The position numbers were made by a program, and so were the translations under genes. The notes under the pieces were generated by a model. That model searched no databases and was not told the origin of the DNA. It saw nothing but the letters and a program-made list of their open reading frames with translations. Source: Flavobacterium sp. UGB4466 (GTDB lineage Bacteria; Bacteroidota; Bacteroidia; Flavobacteriales; Flavobacteriaceae). Taken from it: a DNA stretch of 62,950 bases. This document shows positions 45,401-55,000 of the stretch, piece after piece (the stretch's first letter is position 1; the number at the start of each line of letters is the position of its first letter). The DNA lies in NCBI RefSeq assembly GCF_903469665.1, contig NZ_CAGKLC010000015.1, forward strand, positions 9,092-72,041. The letters run 5' to 3'.

Positions 45401-45531
45401 TCTTTTGAGGGAGCAGCAGTTGTAATTTGAAAAGTTACGGACAACAAGGTACACAATGTTGTTTTTAAACTTTTATCAAGTACTGTCTGCAACTTTAAAA
45501 TCTTAGGATTTTTTGAAAGTGCTTCTTTCAT
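42451..45531 (-). CDS. SusC-like TonB-dependent transporter (module B)
   Basis: A 1026-residue outer-membrane transporter. Residues 1-40 form a long, basic N-terminal extension with signal peptide. A carboxypeptidase-D-regulatory-like domain follows (about 58-135; VKGKVVDDKGIPIPGVNVII), then the plug (LLAGKASGVFVSTSGGEPGG, AVYGSQGANGVIVVTTKSGK) and the 22-strand barrel ending TRKITLGLNLTL. It imports oligosaccharides together with SusD using TonB energy. Its promoter at 45672-45702 and paired dyads at 45719-45755 are the same as those of the second susC at 59315-62413. Confidence 0.96.
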   Translation of the reverse strand: MKEALSKNPKILKLQTVLDKSLKTTLCTLLSVTFQITTAAPSKEISLNKTSLLAFQKIVKGKVVDDKGIPIPGVNVIIKGSKTGVQTDIDGSFAIEVPNANTILVFTFLGMQDQEIPVGNGTIKVTMKEAGQQMDEVVIVGYSKVKKESLTGSLQTLDNKKLLDVTTPTVENLLAGKASGVFVSTSGGEPGGASKVIIRGKTTVNGSTDPLWVVDGVIVGNSSPPMNPSDIENLTVLKDAASTAVYGSQGANGVIVVTTKSGKAGKSIINFSSRTALSTINNGNLKMMNGSELYDYYNSFANKQDFQNVWWWTPELRNKNYDWWKNGTKTGIAQDYNLSISGGGENFKSYVSLGVYDETGAIKGYDYKRYNGLMKFEYKPISWLTIKPQINLTREKVYNQQHDVGAMYRNLPWDSPYLPDGSLVGNAPNPTWVNTTGSNYLYDLQWNYSESEKYTVRANMDFDAKLTSWLTYSSVNNYIFDNYNSTSYSDPRSSSALAVKGRIEDQFETYNKLYTNQLLRFNKSFGVHNVNAVAGYEWNEYNFKKTQAIATGIPPGISVTDPAAKPEAVNGNKRQWAVQSLLSNINYSYDNRYLAQFSFRRDGASNFGKNAQYGNFFSISGGWNIHKEAFFKADWVNNLKLRASYGSVGNRPNSLYGHLPLYTFDYSYDENPGALISQLANPDLSWEKTFTTGVGLDISLFNRVNITLDYYDKDTSDLLYQVPLPGVIGVTRIWRNVGAVNNRGFEASVNVDIIKTKDLVWSFDANIGFNKNKVTGLYGDKQEIIVSDRSGVEGAAKKLLKPGYDVDSWFLTEWAGVDPDNGKPQWFTTNASGERVKTYSYGEASKYQKVVGSYTPDFFGGFSTSLNYKNFDFAAVFSYSVGGEIYNYARSEFDSDGAYSDRNQMNLNNGWSRWEKPGDIATHPQAIYNNPSNSQKSSSRFLETGTYLKMRSLSLGYNIPLQHLHITNLRLFITGENLFTISHFSGVSPELSPNWDASTEEYVISGVARDMYPQTRKITLGLNLTL

Positions 45532-45671
45532 ACTTCTGTTTGGTTTTTGGTTAATGATTGTTTTTTGCGGTTATTTTTTGTTGTAATTATGATGTTGATT
45601 TTTTATTCTTTTTTAACCTAAAAAAGCTTTTTTAAGAAGGAAAAATCTGATAGGTAGTTTTAACTACCTGA

Positions 45672-45702
45672 CGAAACTATTGATTATATTTTTATTAACC
45701 AA
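45672..45702 (-). promoter_or_regulatory. susC promoter, module B
   Basis: On the minus strand, TTG (45700-45702), a 20-nt spacer and TAGTTTCG (45672-45679) fit the Bacteroidota promoter with one mismatch in the -7 box. Spacing and most flanking bases (AAAAATATAATC) are shared with the second susC promoter at 62654-62684. The predicted leader is about 130 nt. Confidence 0.7.
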
Positions 45703-45718
45703 GAAAAAACACAAAAAA

Positions 45719-45755
45719 TGTGCTCGAACACACAAAATTTGTGTTCTCGAGCACA
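45719..45755 (-). promoter_or_regulatory. Paired operator dyads upstream of susC, module B
   Basis: Two 14-bp sites, TGTGCTCGAACACA (45719-45732) and TGTTCTCGAGCACA (45742-45755), are inverted copies of one another with centres 23 bp apart. The near site begins 16 bp upstream of the -33 box. An A-run before and a T-run after make the whole element able to fold into a hairpin too. The regulator is unknown and not encoded in the window. Confidence 0.75.
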
Positions 45756-45762
45756 TTTTTTT

Positions 45763-46116
45763 GCAGAATAGCCTAAATTTGACCCTAAAAATAGATGAGC
45801 TGCGTAGGGAGCAAAAAATAAAGACTGAACTAAAAAGTGAGAATTTTATGGGTAATTGTAATTGTTCTTTGTAAAAAGAATTAATTCGTTTAAAAACAGG
45901 TCTTATTTATGTAAATAATGTTTTTTTGGATTACTTTGTTATGAAGTAAAAAAACTATAAAATCCCTATTTTTTTAGCTGATTTAGGGCAGCGAAACTGG
46001 GTTTTTCGGAACAGAGAATTTTGGAAGGTTTAAAAGAGCTTTTGATTGTAAAAAAAAGATGCAATGAAAGTCTTCTAATAATATTTTAATTTAAAGAGCA
46101 TATTTTTTCTTCTGGA
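45763..46116. other. AT-rich intergenic stretch
   Basis: No gene or repeat is supported between the susC operator and the terminator of the M1 peptidase gene. A plus-strand TAAATTTG at 45774-45781 matches the -7 consensus but leads to no gene. A small RNA or antisense transcript cannot be excluded. Confidence 0.4.
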
Positions 46117-46150
46117 TAAAAAAAAGCCTCTCTAATCAAATTAGAGAGGC
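46117..46150 (-). terminator. Intrinsic terminator of the M1 peptidase gene
   Basis: GCCTCTCTAA (46126-46135) pairs with TTAGAGAGGC (46141-46150) around a 5-nt loop. The minus strand continues into nine T. The stem core is the same as in the hairpins at 39976 and 40689. Confidence 0.88.
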
Positions 46151-46236
46151 TATAGAAACAATATTTTTAAGTACTAATTATAAAACCTTGTTTCTTTGTT
46201 ATTTTAAGTAAGGCCGACTATTCAGCTATTGGATGC

Positions 46237-48417
46237 TTACTTTTGATTGTTAAATTCTGTAAGCAAAGGCGTTATGTGATTTCTGGTATCTTCGTCTAAA
46301 GCTGCTTTTATTTTATCAGCCTCTTCCGGGGAATATTTCGACAATCCTAAGATTCCTGCTGCGGCTACATTGTAAGATTGGTTTTTAGTACTTTCAATCA
46401 TTAAATTTTTGTAAGCAGCATCACCCGTTCCGGCAAGTTTGATAATGGCTGAAGCTCTCGCATAAGTTTTTTTATCATTTTGGGCAATGTTCAATAAGGT
46501 TTTAAGTGCAGCTTCTTTTATAGTATTGTCTGCCAAATCAATGGCACGGATACTGCGGGTTCTTAAATCGTCTCTCTGGTCTTGTAGGCCAGCTAAAAGA
46601 ATCAGCTGTGCCTCATGACTTTTGTCTTTTGCCGCAAATTTTATCGCTTCAACTCGGTTGTAGTAGGTAGGAACGTTTTTGTATTGATATAGATAATCGG
46701 ATATTTTTTTATTGTCAATGACCTTACCCACTAAAATTTTGTCCGGATCAAGATCTATGAAATCGGGTTTTGAAGGCAGGTCAAAACTAAAATCCTGCTC
46801 TCTTTTGTCCATTAAAATATCTTTTCTGACTTTGGTTCCATTAACATAAAAATCTACTTTTAACGGTAAGGTAAAGGTTTGTACGGAACTTTCCTGGACT
46901 TGTTTTACTGCCATTGTTGCTTTACCATCGGCATAACCGTATTCAATATTTAAAATAGGATTTCCGCCCTGAAAGTACCATTGGTTAAAATAAGGACTCC
47001 AGTCTTTTCCGGTTACTTCTTCCATTGCTAAACGCAATTGATGACTTTCTCCTGTTTTGAAGGCATTGGTGGTAAGATACTTATTTAAAGATTTAAAGAA
47101 GGCTGCGTCACCCATTTGATTTTTTAAAGCATACAGGATGATAGAACCTTTGGAATAGCTAATGTTGTCAAACATATCTTCTTTGTTTCCATAATGAAAA
47201 CGTGCCAATGGCGGACTAACTCCATCTTTGGAAGAACGCAGGCAGTTTTGTAGTTTTTCATAACGAGAACGGTCTTCGGCATCCTGTCCTTCATCATACC
47301 CGTGCCAAAGGACTTCACCAAAAGTAGCAAAAGATTCGTTCATGGTTAAGTTCGACCAGGATTCGGCAGTTACATAATCTCCAAACCATTGGTGAAAAAG
47401 TTCGTGTGCAATAGTACTTTCCTGATTATCGTCTAATAATTCTCTTTCGGTTTTTTGTACGTGCTCACCATGTAAGGTTGCCGAAGTATTTTCCATGGCA
47501 CCCGAAACATAGTCTCTTGCTACAATCTGAGCATATTTTCCCCATGGATATTCTACCCCAAGCATTTTGCCGTAAAACTTCATCATATCCGGAGTTTTCC
47601 CAAAAATTTGTTTGGCGTAGGGCGCATATTTTGGTTCCAGATAATAACTTACTTCTTGTCCGTTATAAGAATCTTTGTAAATTTTAAAATCACCTACAGC
47701 CATCATAAAGAGGTAGGGTGAATGCGGCAGTTCCATTTTCCAGGTATCGGTACGTGTACCATTTTTATTCACTTTTTGGGAGATTAGTTTTCCGTTTGAA
47801 AGTGAAGTGTATTTGGCATCAACCGTCATCGCAATTTCAGAAGTTGTTTTCTGATTGGGTTTATCAATGGTTGGGAACCATGCCGATGAGGCTTCTGTTT
47901 CACCCTGTGTCCAGATTTGAATCGGTTTGTCGTCTTTTCCGTCAGGGTTTATAAAATACAAACCTTTCGCATCCGTTATGGCAGCACTTCCTTTGACTTT
48001 TAGTTCGTCCGGTTTTGCGGTATAATCGATGAAAATGATGTATTTTTCGGTGCTTTTATATTTTCTGTTTAAGGTGATCAAAAGCTGTTCATTGTCGTAG
48101 GTATACTTTAACGGAATTGTCTTTTTTCCATCAACCATAGCAATAGTTTTGAAATCCATTCCTTTGGCATCCAGTCTAAGAGAATCGGTATCATAAAAAT
48201 GAGGTTTTAAAGTCAGCCATCCTTTTCCGTATAAATAACGTTTTCCATAATCAAAAGATACGTCTAGTTTGGTGTGCACAAGGTCATTTACTTTTAGCGG
48301 GGTAACCTGATAAACAGATAATGGGTTTTTGGTCTGATCACTGTTTTGGGCCATCGTATTTTGCCCGGCAACAAGGAAAAGACTAAAAAGAGAATACTTT
48401 AAAAATTGTTTGTTCAT
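46237..48417 (-). CDS. M1 family zinc aminopeptidase, exported
   Basis: A 726-residue gluzincin aminopeptidase. The signal peptide ends NTMAQN. The exopeptidase motif GAMEN is at 306-310, the zinc site HELFH at 338-342 and the third ligand at Glu361 (NESFATF). A HEAT-like helical C-terminal domain covers about 560-720. It should remove N-terminal residues from peptides in the periplasm or at the surface. It lies at the end of the upstream SusCD module, with its own terminator. A peptidase among glycosidases suggests that the target is a glycoprotein or glycopeptide. Confidence 0.95.
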   Translation of the reverse strand: MNKQFLKYSLFSLFLVAGQNTMAQNSDQTKNPLSVYQVTPLKVNDLVHTKLDVSFDYGKRYLYGKGWLTLKPHFYDTDSLRLDAKGMDFKTIAMVDGKKTIPLKYTYDNEQLLITLNRKYKSTEKYIIFIDYTAKPDELKVKGSAAITDAKGLYFINPDGKDDKPIQIWTQGETEASSAWFPTIDKPNQKTTSEIAMTVDAKYTSLSNGKLISQKVNKNGTRTDTWKMELPHSPYLFMMAVGDFKIYKDSYNGQEVSYYLEPKYAPYAKQIFGKTPDMMKFYGKMLGVEYPWGKYAQIVARDYVSGAMENTSATLHGEHVQKTERELLDDNQESTIAHELFHQWFGDYVTAESWSNLTMNESFATFGEVLWHGYDEGQDAEDRSRYEKLQNCLRSSKDGVSPPLARFHYGNKEDMFDNISYSKGSIILYALKNQMGDAAFFKSLNKYLTTNAFKTGESHQLRLAMEEVTGKDWSPYFNQWYFQGGNPILNIEYGYADGKATMAVKQVQESSVQTFTLPLKVDFYVNGTKVRKDILMDKREQDFSFDLPSKPDFIDLDPDKILVGKVIDNKKISDYLYQYKNVPTYYNRVEAIKFAAKDKSHEAQLILLAGLQDQRDDLRTRSIRAIDLADNTIKEAALKTLLNIAQNDKKTYARASAIIKLAGTGDAAYKNLMIESTKNQSYNVAAAGILGLSKYSPEEADKIKAALDEDTRNHITPLLTEFNNQK

Positions 48418-48767
48418 TTTTTGGTTTTTAGAATGATTATTTTGATTGATTATTGTTTTAAACTATTATTCTCTGTTGGGTGTAATTCATTTTAACACAT
48501 AGTAACATAAGTGCTGCACGCATAAAAAAGACGTTTCACTTCATCTAAATACACATAATCTTCTATTTGAAAGAAATTTATTTCTTTTCTGTTCTCTTTT
48601 TACACATATCCCGATGCATCGGGACTATCTGTTTAATCTTTTTTATATCCGACGAGTTGCTATTATTAAAGCGGTTGAAATATAATTCTTAAGGTTTCAA
48701 AAAAGTATTTACTTGCCATAAAACTCGTATTTTTATTTCGAAAAATACAATTTTAACCGAAGTATTT
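48418..48767. repeat. Intergenic stretch with dispersed repeats
   Basis: TTAACACATAGTAACATA (from about 48494) and AAAAAAGACGTTTCAC recur in similar form at 17288-17345. A perfect 16-bp palindrome TCCCGATGCATCGGGA lies at 48609-48624. No gene is seen. The palindrome is not followed by a T-run, so it is not a standard terminator. Confidence 0.55.
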
Positions 48768-51700
48768 TTATAGTTTTTCTATAATTCGAACTTCACCATC
48801 TTTCTCCTCTTCGGTTAAAATATTGGATTGTTTTTTACTATACGTTTCAAAAGTCCATTGTACAATTTTGTTGTCAGGGTATAACCTGGCTTGTTTTTGC
48901 AACCATTCCTCTGCTTTTTGTGCCGAAGCATTTTTTTCGATTGCCCAGGCCGTAATGAGTTGGTTTGCCGGAAGAAAATTCATAACCGTATTGTCAACTT
49001 TGGGGTTAAAAGCAATAATGTTTTGTAAAGCATTTTTGGCTTTGTCGGTATCGCCCAAGCTCGTGTAACATTGATAATTGAGCCAATTTTCGAGCCTTTC
49101 GTCAATATCTTCGGCATAAGGTTTTCCTACTCCTAAATTTTTAGGCCATAGTTTAGCATCCGAAATCAATTGTAATGCTTTTTTGTATTGCTTGTTTTTC
49201 ATTTCGGTCAAAGCCTGCATCAGTTTTGCTTCATGATACAATTGACGTCCTGCAGTAGCGCCTTCAAAGGGAAGGATTTCCAGTTGGGTCAGGAAAGCAT
49301 CGGCGGCAGCGTATTTTTTGTTCAGGAGCAGTGTTTTGGCATACAGCATTCCTATTAAATAATTTTGAGGATGTTTTTTATAGAAAGGTGCTGCGGTTGC
49401 CAGTGCTTTATCAAATTGTTTTTGGGCAATGTAGTATTCAGTTAAAAGTTTAGGATATCTCCAGCTTTGACCGTCTATTTTAATCGCTTGCTGCAGACTG
49501 GATAGAACCAATTGGGTCTCATTTTTAAATAACGAAGCTTTGGCCCCATAAAAAGCCGGATCAGCAGGCAGATTGGCACATTGCAAAAACAATTCTTTTG
49601 CTTTTGATACATTATCGCGATTCCATTCGATTAGAGCCAAATGATATTTCAATTGCCACTGGCTGTTCGTTTTGATTAGTTTTTCCAGAATTTGTGCTGT
49701 TTCTTCACGGAAAGGGAAACTATTGTCGGGTTGGAGTTTGCTTAAATCAACAGTTTTGTTTTCTAAATAAGCTTTCCAATATACAATTTCAGCATTTGGA
49801 AGGGCAAGTGAAAGTACTTTTAAAGCTTCTTCTTTACGGCCTAATTGTGTATACCATATTCCTAACTCCAGATACGTTTGCTGTGGCATTTCGTTTTGAA
49901 TCAAAGCCGTAAAATGCTGTTTTGATGCCTCTGACGAATCCCAAAGATATTTCTCAAAACCAACAAAATGATTAAGAGGATCAACGTTATTTATGGTATT
50001 GAGAATTTCGACTGCTTTACTTTTATTATTTTGCAGACGAGATAATACGGCAAGTAATTGCAGACTTTCTAAATTATCCTGATTGTTCCGTAAACTTTTT
50101 TCGGCATATTCAGCTGCTTTTGCAAGATTGTTTTCCCTAAAGTAAATTTTGCTTAAAGCAGTATAGGCAGAGCTTCGGAATTCAACGCTTGCTGCTGCGA
50201 TATCAAAACCGTCCTTGGCATCGGTAGTATTGCCTAAATGCAGGTTGGCTAATCCGTAATAATAATTGGCAGCGGGATGATAGGTATCGATGGATAAAGC
50301 TTTAGCTGCCGAATTTACAGCTTCCTGGTATTGAAATTTACGAATTTGTAAAATCGCTAAATCAGCCAAAGCAGGAGCGTAGTTGGGATCTTTTTGAAGA
50401 CAGGCCGTTAGTTTTTCTTCCGCTTTTACGTAATCTTTAAAACTAAGGTAATTTTTTCCCTGCAGGTACAATCCGTACACGGAGTTGTGGTCAAAATCTT
50501 TTGGAGTTTCTAACGGACGATTCAGATTTCCATCTTCCGGTGCCGAATTCCACACGAGTTTATTTTCGCCAATTGTTAGTTTTAGTTGGTTTGGATCAAC
50601 AACAATCTGAATAGAATCTTTGAAGGATTGCAATGTATTTACCGAAATATCTTTGGAATAGATTTTTTTGCCATTGTCAAAGACTTCCAGTTTTTCGTTT
50701 AGTTTTTGAAGTGGAGAAAAATAGATTTTCAACCAGCCGTTTTCGTTTTTAACGTTTACGGCTCCATAGTTATTTGCTTTTACAAATCCTTTGGTTTGTT
50801 TTACCGGAAACCAGTATTCTGTCCATAAATCCGTTTGATAAGGGGTGAAAGAGCGCTGTTTAAAAGGAGTTAAACTGCTGTTTTCACTCGCCTGATTGAA
50901 CAGTCTTCCACTTTGAACTTCTACATATTGACCGTCGGTATCGGTTAATAATTTTTCCCAGATCATTCCTTGCTGAGACAATCCCCAGATCCATATTTTC
51001 TTGCCGGGTTTGTCGTCGTGATTGCCATATCTTCCCATTCCGAAATCTTCATCATGGTAATATCCGCCAAAGAAATCGTCGTATTTGCCAAAAACATGAT
51101 ACGATTTGTAACCGCCAAAATCATTGTTTTTGTAGAAGGAAAGGTCTTTGCCATTTTCTTTATCAATGGGCCATGAATTGTGCTCACCATTGTGACCAAT
51201 ATAACTTTGTCCCGGGTAAATAAACTGTAGACTTTCAGCAGCTTTTATACCGGTATTCATCCAGGTATAGTAAGGCTGCTCGGTTTCGGTGGAATTGAAC
51301 CAGAAGGAATTGGTAGTAAAATACGCTTTGTCTTTGGGTAAATTAATGTCCAGTTTCCAGGACGTTCGTGTGAGCAGATCCAATACGCCAATTACACAGC
51401 TTACACTTCCGTCTCCACGAGTAAGGGTGATAAAATCCACAGGGGTAGCACAGTTAGGAGTGTGTCCGATGATGCCATAGTTGCCCTCGACACCACCGCT
51501 TGTCCAGGGGCCGCGCATGGCGATATCCCGGAACTTAATCACATGATTGTTGTAAATAAAGTCCTTTCCTGTTGATTTCTCAATGGCCGACCACACTTTT
51601 CCACCAATTTCCGGAAGAATCATGAGTTTGATGTAATCATTTTCAAGTTCGATTACTTTCCATTCTTTTTGCACAGGTTTATCCGTAAAACCGTCAAAAC

Positions 51701-51863
51701 GAAAATAAGGATAGACTTTTGTGTCTGGTTTCGGAATGGGATCAGGGTCTGAAAACGGATAAGTGGTGAATACTTTTTTGTATTCTTTTATGGTGGGTTT
51801 ATTTTGTGCGTTGACAAACAGGCTTCCAAAAAGTAAAACGGATAAAAAGGGTTTAATTTTCAT
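48768..51863 (-). CDS. DUF5107 protein with TPR array, exported
   Basis: A 1031-residue protein with a signal peptide (ending LFVNAQ). Residues about 25-380 form a DUF5107 domain, which resembles the galactose-mutarotase/GH-associated beta-supersandwich (LENDYIKLMILPEIGGKVWSAIEK, AMRGPWTSGGVEGNYG). The rest, from about 455, is a long run of TPR-like repeats (SVYGLYLQGKNYLSFKDYVKAEEKL, ALADLAILQIRKFQYQEAV). DUF5107-TPR proteins occur in Bacteroidota glycan loci; activity is unassigned, although the beta-supersandwich could bind or act on a sugar. It is 217 bp downstream of the GH123-N-like gene, with repeats between. Confidence 0.88.
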   Translation of the reverse strand: MKIKPFLSVLLFGSLFVNAQNKPTIKEYKKVFTTYPFSDPDPIPKPDTKVYPYFRFDGFTDKPVQKEWKVIELENDYIKLMILPEIGGKVWSAIEKSTGKDFIYNNHVIKFRDIAMRGPWTSGGVEGNYGIIGHTPNCATPVDFITLTRGDGSVSCVIGVLDLLTRTSWKLDINLPKDKAYFTTNSFWFNSTETEQPYYTWMNTGIKAAESLQFIYPGQSYIGHNGEHNSWPIDKENGKDLSFYKNNDFGGYKSYHVFGKYDDFFGGYYHDEDFGMGRYGNHDDKPGKKIWIWGLSQQGMIWEKLLTDTDGQYVEVQSGRLFNQASENSSLTPFKQRSFTPYQTDLWTEYWFPVKQTKGFVKANNYGAVNVKNENGWLKIYFSPLQKLNEKLEVFDNGKKIYSKDISVNTLQSFKDSIQIVVDPNQLKLTIGENKLVWNSAPEDGNLNRPLETPKDFDHNSVYGLYLQGKNYLSFKDYVKAEEKLTACLQKDPNYAPALADLAILQIRKFQYQEAVNSAAKALSIDTYHPAANYYYGLANLHLGNTTDAKDGFDIAAASVEFRSSAYTALSKIYFRENNLAKAAEYAEKSLRNNQDNLESLQLLAVLSRLQNNKSKAVEILNTINNVDPLNHFVGFEKYLWDSSEASKQHFTALIQNEMPQQTYLELGIWYTQLGRKEEALKVLSLALPNAEIVYWKAYLENKTVDLSKLQPDNSFPFREETAQILEKLIKTNSQWQLKYHLALIEWNRDNVSKAKELFLQCANLPADPAFYGAKASLFKNETQLVLSSLQQAIKIDGQSWRYPKLLTEYYIAQKQFDKALATAAPFYKKHPQNYLIGMLYAKTLLLNKKYAAADAFLTQLEILPFEGATAGRQLYHEAKLMQALTEMKNKQYKKALQLISDAKLWPKNLGVGKPYAEDIDERLENWLNYQCYTSLGDTDKAKNALQNIIAFNPKVDNTVMNFLPANQLITAWAIEKNASAQKAEEWLQKQARLYPDNKIVQWTFETYSKKQSNILTEEEKDGEVRIIEKL

Positions 51864-51948
51864 GTGGAGAGCTATTTATGGTTTATGGTTTATAGTTTAT
51901 GGTTTGTTGTTTATGGTTTGTTGTTTATGGTTTGTTGTTTGTGCAATG
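51864..51948. repeat. GTTTATGGTTTGTT word repeat
   Basis: About six imperfect copies of a 14-15 bp TTTATGG/TTTGTTG word occur directly upstream of the DUF5107 gene start. It is a simple-sequence tract that could vary in copy number within the leader of the gene. Confidence 0.7.
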
Positions 51949-52050
51949 TTGTCATTCCGAGGAACGAGGAATCGCACAGGAAATTCCGTACAGAATGTCG
52001 CCAATCTTTGTCGAATTACTACTGTGATTCCTCGTTCCTCGGAATGACAA
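51949..52050. repeat. 102-bp palindromic element
   Basis: TTGTCATTCCGAGGAACGAG...CACA (51949-51978) is matched by an inverted arm TGTG...CTCGTTCCTCGGAATGACAA (52023-52050), with a 44-nt centre. Near-perfect arms of 28-30 bp with no ORF suggest a MITE-like or REP-like mobile repeat, dispersed in related genomes. Confidence 0.85.
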
Positions 52051-52080
52051 ACAAGGTGTGTAATCGTTATAAAATGAAAA

Positions 52081-55000
52081 TTATTTAACAATCAACAACC
52101 AGCCTTTTCCTTTTGATACCGGTATTTCGTCTTTTGCGGTGAAGGTTTGTGCCGGTTGGAAATTTAGCACTTCAGGAGCCGTAATAGTAGCTTTTGCCGG
52201 ATTGATTCCTAATTTTTTCCAGTCGATATTAAGTTTCACTTTTACATCCGTATCGGCCCAGCTTGCAATAGAAATTAAAGCAGTTCCGTTTTTTTTGTAA
52301 ACTGTTGCCAGTACTTTGTCGTTTGATGTTTTTACCGGACAGTTTTCACTCCAGTATCCAATCATTTCAGAACCTTTAATTCCAAAAGTATCCCATAATT
52401 TCCATACCGGTCTTGGGTCGGCATTGTGGCTCCATGGCATTCTGTTGGTCATTCCATAAACCATTCCTCTCCAAGGGTTTCCTCCGTCCTGTAGCATTTC
52501 ACCCATTAACCCGAAAGGAATTCCGCTTACTTCGGTCAGGAAAAAGTCAGGATTGTTTTTTTCGTAATCAAAATACTCTCCAAACCATAGTTTGTTGATG
52601 TATGGAAAGTGCTCCATATACAAATTGGCACTGTTGTTAAATCCGTCACTTTTGTTGTATTGATTGGCACTGTGGAGATCAATAATTCCAGGATGTCTGT
52701 CTTTGGTAAGCACTCTTTTGATTCGTTTCATGGTAATTCGGTCAAAAGCAACATCATCAAGATAAACGCCATCGATACCCACATTTTGTGTCAGCCAGTT
52801 CATTCCTTCTACATAATAGTTGTGCCAACGGTTCATGCCGCTGTTTACAATGGCAGCGTCTTTAATTTCGGGTACAAACCAGGCCGCAATATAATCGTCT
52901 CCCACATGTTCCTGTAGCCAGGAGAATCCGCCTCCTTTACCCGGAGAGTAAATTTCATGTCCTAAACTTCTTAAAGCAAAAGTTTCATAAGCTTTGTTTG
53001 AAACCTCTCTGACGGTATTGTAGATTTTTACTTTTAATCCTTTTTCATGAGCCTCATCGATATAACTTTTCATTTTTTTAAATTCAATGAAAGGATAATT
53101 GATATACGGATTAATGGCGTTGGCATGATGAATATTGATTACTGTTGCCCCGGTTTTGGCAATCGTATCGATATCGCTGTATTTGTGATAAAACTTAGTG
53201 TCCCACTGAAAATCGGTATTAATGGTGTGGAAAGGGGTAATTAGTAAATTGAAATTATAATACAAAACATCTCCTTTTTTCATGTTTCGGGCGCCGCTGT
53301 ACGCATTGACCAAAACCGATTTTGAATTAGGAGTGATGGTAATTCCTCCTTTATTTTCGTTCCCCCAGGAAGTTGGAAGCAATAAAGGCTTTTGCAGGTA
53401 AAAATTGGTGTTTAACGGACGACTGTATTTCTCGTCGCGTAAAGAAAATTGCAATCCTGAATTTACATTTCCAATCCAGGCCCCATCCTGATTTTTGTGC
53501 GCAACATCCCATTTCCAGTCAAAATTGGCAGGACGATCGCCTCCTTTTTGACCTAATCCCATCATGTATTTTGCAGAAGAGGGCTGAATTGGCATTTGGA
53601 AATTGATATCATTAAATACAGCATCTTCAAGTGCCGTGATTTTTACGGTGTACGTTAAAAAACCATCAAATTCTAAGGAAGCATGTACATCCATCTGAAG
53701 TGATTTTGCTGTAGAAATACTTTCCCAGGAAACCGTTCCGCTTTCTTTTTTCAGAAATTTAAGGCCTGTGTTCTTCCATTGTAACGCTTCTTTACCAGAG
53801 GCATCCAAAAAATGAAAAGCTAACGGTGCACTTAAAATGTCATTGGCTTTTGAACCAACTGTTGTCATTTCGGGTGTGAAATAAGTTTGAATTTGTGTTG
53901 GAAAACCATTGGAACCCAAAACTACTTTTCTGCCCAATAAGGAGATTTCGGTATCTTTTACAGTCAATGGAGTGTAAGGAGCAATAACCGTATTTTCCTG
54001 TGCCAGAGTAGAATTCAGCCATTTCAAACGTGTCATTTTCTCAGGAGAATCGATACCGCCGTTTTTAGTAATTTCATTGGTTACTTTTATCTGAAGCACA
54101 ATGTCTTTTGATTTTCCATCAGCAATTACGGTTGCTTTACCGCTGTAGGTTCCTGTCGCCGCAGTTTCCGGGACATTGATGCCACACCATAGGGCTTGTA
54201 CTTTTCCTTTTGAAACCGAAACGGTATTGGTAAAAATAGCTCCATCGTATTTTGTTCCGTCAGTATTGATACAGTTAATGTCTTTCGATTCGATGATAGC
54301 TCCGGTAGAACTGATTAAATTCGAAAAGGTAACTTTTACGTTGTCAAGATTCTGCAAGGCATAAACGCCTAACTGAAAGGCAAGATATTCGCCTCTTAGC
54401 GCCGTGTCCGAAAAGGTATTTTGAACGCCTTTTTGAATCCATCTTTGTGGCAAATCATTTTTCATTCTAATGGAATACAAGCGGTCTTCCGGGAATACCA
54501 AAAAGGAACTGCCGCTGTTTTTGGCGATAAGATCTTTAGTTTCGGCCGCAGTTGCGATTACTTCCATCGGATAAAAACTGTTGAACGCATTTACACTCTG
54601 AATTTCGGTAACCGTACAATTGTCAGTTAAATTGGATTTGATTTTAGCAAGCCATTGCGCGTCTGCTTTATCTTCAGGTTTAGCGTAAACTCCTTTTGGA
54701 TAGTTAGCGTCACCTTCGTCAAGGTATGGCATATAATACACATAATACGTTCCTTTTCCTGAAATTGGTTCAAAGAAAATAGTACCCTTTTCTCTGTTGA
54801 TGTCAGCCGTTTTTATGTTTGAAATGGTTTTGCCTGAAGCATCCTGAACAATGATCTTTTTCAGTTCGGGTTTTTCGTCTCTTCTGCGCCATTCGATCGT
54901 AGTTTTGGCAACATCTCCGGTACCGGTAAAGCTTACTGCAACTCTGTGATTCCCTAATAAGTTAGGGTTCCAACTGTCGTTACCGTCTGAGTATTTTATT

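Noticed and set aside
45713..45761. susC upstream dyads read as a plain transcription terminator
   Set aside because: The element does have A- and T-runs and can fold, but both copies lie at the same distance from a matching promoter and keep the two 14-bp sites while the loop differs. The M1 gene already has a separate strong terminator at 46126-46150. A dual role remains possible.
45680..45874. 64-codon plus-strand ORF across the susC promoter
   Set aside because: It overlaps the operator and promoter and its peptide is low-complexity Lys-rich; no support as a gene.
48609..48624. Palindrome TCCCGATGCATCGGGA as terminator
   Set aside because: No T-run on either side; better described as a dispersed palindromic word.
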